Shown here piece by piece: positions 44,123-64,000 of a DNA stretch of 64,000 nt. The stretch covers positions 620,001 to 684,000 of the forward strand of contig JAWNZC010000409.1 in NCBI GenBank assembly GCA_035771165.1, read 5' to 3'. A program made the translations under genes and the position numbers. The notes below the pieces were generated by a model. The model ran no database searches and was not told where the DNA came from. It saw nothing but the letters and a program-made list of their open reading frames with translations. How positions within the stretch are numbered: position 1 is the first letter of the stretch; each line of letters opens with the position of its first letter. The stretch comes from Paragorgia papillata. Its lineage: Eukaryota > Cnidaria > Anthozoa > Scleralcyonacea > Coralliidae.

Positions 44123-45397
44123 ATGCATGGCCTTTCTTTAACAGGTAAATCTTCTCGAAAAAGATTTAATTATAGTTCCAATATGCTTGCGGCAACATTG
44201 GAGATCAGCAGTAAGTATATTATTCTGTGTACTTGCAAGATGTCCCTGTTACATATATGCTTCTTATACATACATTGTTATAAGTTTTTTAATATAGAAC
44301 AATTGAATTGTGGCATTGTGAACATGGCTGTGTTAGATTCTATGACAGAAAGGATAGGTGATGAATTTGTGTTGGGAACTTTAAGGTGTATAGTAATACC
44401 GTATTTAAGAAATAAACCTTTAAAAACAACTGAAATTATTACATGCAAATAAACATACATAAATACATATAATAATTGTTCTTAATATTCTATATAAATA
44501 ATATAAATACAATAATGCTTTATTTCTTAATTTCTATGCACGTCAAATTGGTAGGAAGTGGTTAGAGAAAGAAATTGCGCGTGCCAATGCATGCCAATGC
44601 GGTTGTCAATTTGGAGTGGATCGTTCCTGCTATAAAGGTGTATGTCCCACTAACCAGCATTGTATTAAAGTATTTCTATCTGTCGCGCGAAGTAAATTGT
44701 TTATCATTTCAATTGCGTACCAACGCAAACCGTTAATATATACATTAAGAAAATTAGATAAACCCATATTTCTAATATTCAGGTTCCGCAACAAAAAAAT
44801 TTAGATGATTGCGGCGTCTTTATTTGCGACATGACGCGAATGCGGTTATGGATTAAATTTTATTTGTCTAAGAACAGGTATATATAACAATGATGAAATT
44901 TTAAGTATATTTTTGATGTTGTACACATGTCGATATTGTGTAAGTTACGTTCACCAATGTGTTTAATATTACATTACAGGGAAGCTGCAGACAATGGAAA
45001 TCAAGTGGAGTCCAAGGTAAAGTAGACAAATACAAAATGTTTTAAATTTTAATGGCTGTTTAGGTAAAAATGCAAAATCACGGGTCACACAATAATTTAT
45101 ATTGTACAGGTCAGAACTTCGACGCTTATATTGGATCAAGCTAACAACAGTGACACAAGGTATTCAGAATAACGTTGTAATGATAAAAAATGCAGAAATA
45201 AAAACATAGCATACCGACAAACATGCGAAGAAAGTAAAGTAAAAAGGATAACAAGATGAAGAAGATAAAAGGAAAGAGAGAGTGGAAAGAAAAAGGAAAA
45301 GAAAATTACAAGCAGACAGAGAGAGAGGCGGACGGGAGAGATAGAAAATTGGAAGGGACACACATGCATGCAGACAAGCACAGGCGGGAAGGCAGGC

Positions 45398-45473
<76 letters not shown>

Positions 45474-46961
45474 GGACGGACGGACGGACGGACGGACGGA
45501 CGGACGGACGGACGGACGGACGGACGGACGGACGGACGGACGGACGGACGGACGGACGGACGGACGGACGGACGGACGGACGGACGGACGGACGGACGGA
45601 CGGACAGACAGACAGACAGATTAACATATGGCATTTTACAGCGAAGGGACTAAAAGAACGTCAGAAGATGACAACGTTTCTTTATTCTGGACGGGAAAAG
45701 AATCGCTTGTCGCCGAGTATGTAAGTATTACTGCTAACTGTAGTTATAACTGTCAACTGCAACTGGTTAGCTATGACCTGATTCTTTCTCATTCTCATTA
45801 TATGCTGTTCCTAACGTTAACTACTCGTTTAACCGGGAGTAACAACACATGATCAATACAGAATTGAGTTTAGTATTCATTGGTTTCTTTTAGATACAAA
45901 GGCAATTTTCCTATTTTCAAAAATTCAGCGCAATGAGAAAAGAAACGTAAGCTGTGTTATTTCAAGCCATTGAATTTTAAATAATGCCGCCGGTGATACA
46001 TACGCCGGAAATATTTATTAAGCATGTAGAATCTTCTGTGTCTTCCTTATGTTTGACTTTCTTGATTGCATAATTATACAGAGCAAAAGTAGATGAATGG
46101 GACTGGATAAAGCAAGCGCACTTCGATTTTCTGGAGCACAAAGGCATCAGGAAGAGGACCCAGACATTTGTGTTTTCTGACCTTACAGATGAGGTATTTT
46201 CAAGATAAATTATATTTCAGATATGCACAGTCACATGAGATGTTAAAATGATTCAGCGGTAATATTTTCCGCCTTTCTCGTTAATCAGGTGCTTGATGCT
46301 GTATCGGAAACGCTAATGTCAATGATCCAAACAAAAGTTAGAGTGAAACGGAAAAGGTAACAGTTCTAAAGAAAAGAATTACAAAAACGGTAATACCGAT
46401 AGAGACAAGGATACGGTGATAAAGACAAAGATAAGAACGATAACGACATTCACGAATGACCACGACGGCTATTATATGTACTGCAAAATTTAACAATACT
46501 ACATGGTTTGTGCTTGTTTGTCGACAATATTAATAGGAACCAAAGCACGTAAACTCACACCATAACATTATTGCAAACAGAGGTAAGGTTGTATCATTAA
46601 TTGTAGTTATCCAACATATTGCAGAGATCCGCAAGCCTTTTTCCTGCCTCCGTTCACAATCAACTATAATCTTCAACTTTGGCCGAATGCAAGCAACAAA
46701 AACAAGTAAGATGCATAAATATCCTATTTAGTTTTCTGCGCCGAATTTTATTTAACTGCTTAATGTCTAGTTGTAAGGGATTCTCCTCATTACATTTTCA
46801 ACTGCACTTATCTCTTTTCTATGAATTTTAGTTTTTACTACCAAAGAAATGATTACATATTTCTAATCCTTCTACCCGAAGCTGTGGCATTAGTGCTAAC
46901 AAAGTTTAAAAAAATCACCAGAAAAGAAGCTTTGGAACAAGTGCAACCAGAATTTTGGTAA
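44123..46961 (+). CDS. Eight-exon gene for an unrecognised 214-residue protein
   Basis: Exons: 44123-44210, 44980-45016, 45110-45159, 45642-45720, 46082-46193, 46289-46356, 46625-46705 and 46832-46961. All seven introns are GT-AG and phase is kept throughout (645 coding bases including TAA). Donors are GTAAGT, GTAAAG, GTATTC, GTAAGT, GTATTT, GTAACA and GTAAGA. AATAAA lies at 46996. The protein begins MHGLSLTGKSSRKRF, is basic in its first third (SPRSELRRLYWIKLT), has an acidic/aromatic centre (VDEWDWIKQAHFDFLEHKG), then DPQAFFLPPFTINYNLQLW and ends YIFLILLPEAVALVLTKFKK...VQPEFW. No signal peptide; the LILLPEAVALVL stretch is hydrophobic but probably a buried helix. An upstream exon is possible. 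It lies between the arms of the 8.2-kb element; I know no family. Confidence 0.7.
45400..45622. repeat. Compound GACA/GACG microsatellite
   Basis: About 18 GACA units, then about 34 GACG units, then a few GACA units, within intron 3 of the eight-exon gene. The opposing Pro/Ser/Val and Asp/Arg/Thr frames are artefacts. Confidence 0.97.
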
Positions 46962-46995
46962 ACCAGACAAGCCAACAAACAACAATTAAAACTAA

Positions 46996-47001
46996 AATAA
47001 A
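46996..47001 (+). terminator. Poly(A) signal of the eight-exon gene
   Basis: AATAAA 35 nt downstream of the TAA stop at 46959-46961, followed by AT-rich sequence and then the right arm. Confidence 0.55.
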
Positions 47002-47211
47002 ATTTCAAATAGAAGGAAAACCTATAATTGAAATTTTTAATTGTAGGTAAACCAAGAAGAACAAGTGATGTATCATTGCAACCTCAACAATTCAAAAATA
47101 CGACATCCTTCAATCAAAATCAGAATTAAATTACGTGCATACATATTAAAAATTTTATTTTTAATTATGATCTTTTAGTCGCTGCGTATAAATTACTTTG
47201 TTTCACAGTTG

Positions 47212-48010
47212 TTGGCAAATCCAGGTGTCATTTGATCTGAGTCAGGAAGCGCGCTCTAAGTGACGATCATATTAAAAAATATAAATAAATTACTTTGTTT
47301 ACAGTTTAACATTCGTTTCGTACACTGTCCTATGCAGAATTTAACAAGGAATCTAATCCCGTTTACAGAATCTCCGTCTACCGTGCAGAAAATATTTTGT
47401 TGGCAAATCAAGGTGTCATTTGATCTGAGTCAGGAAGCGCGCGCTAAGTGACGATCATACTAAAAAATATAAATAAATTACTTTGTTTACAGTTTAACAT
47501 TGGTTTCGTACACTGTCCTATGCAGAATTTAACAAGGAATCTAATGCCGTTTACAGAATCTCCGTCTACCGTGCAGAAAATATTTTGTTGGGAAATCAAG
47601 GTGGCATTTGATCTGAGTCAGCAAGCAAGCGCTAAGTGACGATCATATTAAAAAATATAAATAAATTACTTTGTTTACTGTTTAACATTCGTTTCGTACA
47701 CTGTCCTATGCAGAATTTAACAAGGAATGTAATGCCGTTAACAGAATCTCCGTCTACCGTGCAGAAAATATTTTGTTGGCAAGTCAAGGTGTCATTTGAT
47801 CTGAGTCATGAAGCGCGCGCTAAGTGACGATCATACTAAAAAATATAAATAAATTACTTTGTTTACAGTTTAACATTCGTTTCGTACACTGTCCTATGCA
47901 GAATTTAACAAGGAATCTAATGCCGTTTACAGAATCTCTGTCTGCCGTGCAGAAAATATTTTGTTGGCAAATCAATGTGTCATTTGATCTGAGTCAGCAA
48001 GAGCGCGTTA
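47212..48010 (+). repeat. 188-bp tandem array, right arm, about 4 copies
   Basis: Same unit as 40736-42612, inverted. GCTAAGTGACGATCATA-type borders are 188 bp apart (about 47255, 47443, 47631, 47819). The innermost edge is a partial unit containing TTTCACAGTTGTTGGCAAAT. Confidence 0.95.
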
Positions 48011-48474
48011 CAAAATAGATGTTCAGAAAATTTAGAAAAATAATTGAAATCACATATTTAATATCGCTAGACGCAGAATTGTATAAGGAATCGAACGGTA
48101 TATTTGGATTCGCTATCTACCGAGCAGAAAATTATTTAGATGGAGCGCGGCTTGTTTGTTTTTAAGTCTGAATAGGTTTAATATGGAGAGAATGGGATTA
48201 AAGTCTAGCATTCTTAAAACATAATTTTACTTGAAGAAATGTAGTTTGTACGAACGTAAATATCCTAAATTATCGACGGTAAATGATTATTTTGTGTTAA
48301 AGTTGTATTGAATGAGTTAAAAGACCGGCGAAACATTGGACTGCAGAGCGAGACTGCTGCTCGACCGCGCCCCCCTGGAAGCGCCATTGCGAAACATTGC
48401 TGTGCCGAATTGGCAGCTATCTTAATTGGCAGTGAATTGGCAGCTGGCGAATTGGCAGCTAACTTCACGGGGTT
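47995..48474 (-). repeat. Right terminal inverted repeat, unique part
   Basis: Mirror of 40257-40735 with almost no differences. Ends GGCAGCTAACTTCACGGGG then TT. The CAMKMT splice acceptor AG is at 48481-48482. Confidence 0.85.
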
Positions 48475-48482
48475 GTTTATAG

Positions 48483-62106
<13,624 letters not shown>

Positions 62107-62244
62107 GTAAGTCTGTTGGCGTTATCTCATAAAGCTACTTATAAGTTTGTTAACCTGATACAAACTTACAATGCCGCAGCAACTTGTGGGAATATTAACC
62201 TTTTTCGAAGAGTGTAGATTTAGCGAAATAATGTTGATTTTTTT

Positions 62245-62640
62245 CACCTTTCCTTTCCTTTCCTTTCCTTTCCATACTTTCCTTTCCCTTCCTTCCTTCC
62301 TTTCTTCCTTCCTTCCTTCATTCATTCTTTCCTTCCTTCCTTCCTTCCTTCCTTCCTTCCTTCCTTCCTTCCTTCCTTCCTTCCTTCCTTCCTTCCTTTC
62401 TTCCTTCCTTCCCTTCCTTCCTCCTTCCCTCCCTCCCTCCCTCCCTCCCCCTCCCTCCCTCCCTCCCTCCCTCCCTCCCTCCCTCCCTCCCTCCCTCCCT
62501 CCCTCCCTCCCCCCCTCCCTCCCTCCTTCCGTCCTTCCTTCCTTACTCCCTCCCTCCCTCCCTCCCTCCCTCCCTCCCTCCCACCTTCCTTCCTTTCTTT
62601 CCCTCCTTCCTTTCTTTCCTTCCTTTCCTTCCTTCCTAGA
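62245..62640. repeat. 400-bp polypyrimidine tract (TTCC/CCCT)
   Basis: TTTCC, then TTCC, then CCCT units on the plus strand, almost free of purines. It lies 140 bp after the last CAMKMT exon seen. Mirror-symmetric stretches could form triplex DNA. Confidence 0.97.
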
Positions 62641-64000
62641 TCAAATTTCACTGAACTGCATACCTTGACAAATCTAAGATCTAGATTTAATAGCGACCCA
62701 AAATAAACGTGGCTTCAAAGAAACTTTAGTTAAAAACAGGTGAATAACAATAACATTATTTTATTTCTGAGCTAGCATATATCTCTTCTCTTAACAATCA
62801 TGTTATCGTATACAAATCAAGCAAAATCAACACGATCGTTTCCCTAGTTAGTTCCATCAAGGGGTTGGGATCCATTGGGTTATCATGCTCTTGCAAGATC
62901 GAAGATAGGGGAGAGAGCCTACACGAACTCCATACAATTTCGAACATCCGCCGCCATTTGGAATAAAGCCAATCAACCATAAATACATGTCAGACGTGTG
63001 CTCGTTCGTGTGTAACTGAACAAAGCAAATCAAATAGCATTTCTTTCTTGTCGACTGCGAGAAACTGATCGATGGGAAAATTTCCATTGTGCGTGCATTA
63101 TTGAATATTTTGTCATAATTGTTATTCTTAATATGGTTTGATACTGGTATTTTCACTCCAAGATGATTTCAAAACTTCTAGATGATGGTTTCACTGTATA
63201 CTTTTCACATTTTCGAATTTCATTCCAAAATCCGATCATTTGCCTTTTGAGACGTCAGTACACAACATCCACCTTTATGAATAAGTTAATAACACACTTT
63301 AAGATTTGCATTTATTATTGACGTTATAAGGTAAACCGACCAAGTATAAAGCGTTTTATTTTACACAAAAAAAATTTTTTCCAGTTCGATCCCGCGAGAT
63401 AAACGTCCAGCAAAATGATATCATTATTTTTTTATTTATTGCCTGGTTTCGATTTTATGACTTATTTTGTCCGAATGTTAGTCGAAAACAGCATTTTCAA
63501 CTTTGTTCGTCAATAAACTCAGCAAAACTGGACATAATATCGAAAATAACGCTGAAGCCGTTTTGCTGAAAAAAACTGTTATCTCGAAATCGAACTGCAA
63601 GAAAGAAATTTGAACAAAATGGAACGCTTTGTACTTGAATCGCCACGAATAAAGCCCTATGGCTTTACTTAAAAGTTAAAAAATTCACATTTATTATTGG
63701 TTTGTGTTTATCGCGAAATCAAATACAACATTGTATTCTACAAATCAATAGCTTTTTGACAATACCTGTCCTATTTTTGTGGCATGTATTCTGACGAATT
63801 GAGAGTGCTTTACCGAAATGATCCTGCAAACCTTAATGAAAACCTTAACGACAGTTTGACTACCTGTCGCGTAGTTAAATCGTGGTTAAGTTCTCGAACT
63901 CTGCTCCCGATTTGCTAGAATAAAGCTCAAACTACAGTTAAAGTTAACCACCTTTTTATACAACGGCCCCCGAACTAACTTGGATTCGGATCCAACTTGA
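62641..64000. other. Right edge of window, unassigned
   Basis: No CAMKMT exon with the expected later motifs (W-D-N.., A-D-C-L-F) was found in any frame, so the gene presumably continues beyond the window. Two short minus-strand frames (62798-63156) show no motif. Confidence 0.4.

Larger units (their letters stand above)
40257..48474 (+). mobile_element. 8.2-kb composite element with inverted ends and 188-bp tandem arms
   Basis: Both ends start AACCCCGTGAAGTTAGCTGC on their own strand, and about 480 terminal bases are nearly identical and inverted (40257-40735 and 47995-48474). Inside each come 188-bp tandem repeats, about ten on the left and four on the right, also inverted. The interior (42613-47211) holds a broken Crypton-like tyrosine recombinase and an intact eight-exon gene. 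A 138-bp relative with the same ends is at 29151-29288. No clear target duplication is visible (TGTCCG on the left, GTTTAT on the right). I cannot assign a superfamily. Confidence 0.75.

Noticed and set aside
44281..44452. An additional exon of the eight-exon gene in the frame NCGIVNMAVLDSMTERIGDE
   Set aside because: Tempting sequence, but it lacks an acceptor and donor in suitable phase, while exon 1 joins the 37-base exon directly in frame.
45136..45724. Long Pro/Ser/Val and Asp/Arg/Thr reading frames
   Set aside because: Direct products of the GACA/GACG microsatellite. The real coding signal here is the 79-base exon starting at 45642.
62122..62668. Leu/Pro/Ser-rich and Glu/Gly/Lys/Arg-rich frames
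   Set aside because: Artefacts of the polypyrimidine tract.

Overview
This is animal nuclear DNA: AT-rich, with GT-AG introns, very low gene density, many nested transposable elements and long microsatellites. The mix of BEL/Pao, Harbinger, Tc1/mariner-like, hAT-like and Crypton-like remnants, 5S- and tRNA-derived SINEs and dispersed RecQ-like helicase pieces fits a marine invertebrate, plausibly a cnidarian. That placement is an inference from repeat style, not a match. No bacterial operons, CRISPR array or rRNA operon are present.

0-40 kb holds repeats and decayed genes. In order: a 5S-type SINE tail and a tetranucleotide array; three ~285-bp tandem units (1.5-2.2 kb); a ~0.9-kb palindromic element (4.0-4.9 kb); two ~1-kb inverted arms at 5.3-6.3 and 11.5-12.8 kb, each with an inward TATA motif, enclosing hairpin-rich duplications, a ~114-bp tandem array and a TTAA-bounded element; a mariner-like remnant (13.2-14.0 kb); a broken BEL/Pao retrotransposon on the minus strand (15.4-21.7 kb) cut by a hAT-like insert and by the palindromic element, which itself contains a mariner-like element; a decayed secreted-type gene exon (24.2 kb); a terminal-inverted-repeat (TIR) element carrying a RecQ-like helicase fragment (26.5-27.2 kb); and several MITEs, two with readable target duplications.

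40.26-48.47 kb is one composite structure. Its ends are inverted, and the arms carry about ten and about four copies of an exactly 188-bp tandem repeat. Between the arms lie a broken Crypton-like tyrosine recombinase and an intact eight-exon gene for a 214-residue protein I do not recognise, with perfect phase through all seven introns and an AATAAA 35 nt after the stop. This is the best candidate for something undescribed.

48.48 kb to the window end is the host gene CAMKMT (calmodulin-lysine N-methyltransferase, plus strand). Six exons are recovered (48483-62106), five of them certain; the first exon and the C-terminal exons are not seen. Its introns contain head-to-head tRNA-derived SINEs, a RecQ-like exon, a MITE split by a Harbinger element that is itself split by another palindromic element, and very long TAA and polypyrimidine tracts. 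The first CAMKMT acceptor seen is 8 bp past the end of the 8.2-kb element, so the element probably supplies the upstream splicing signals.
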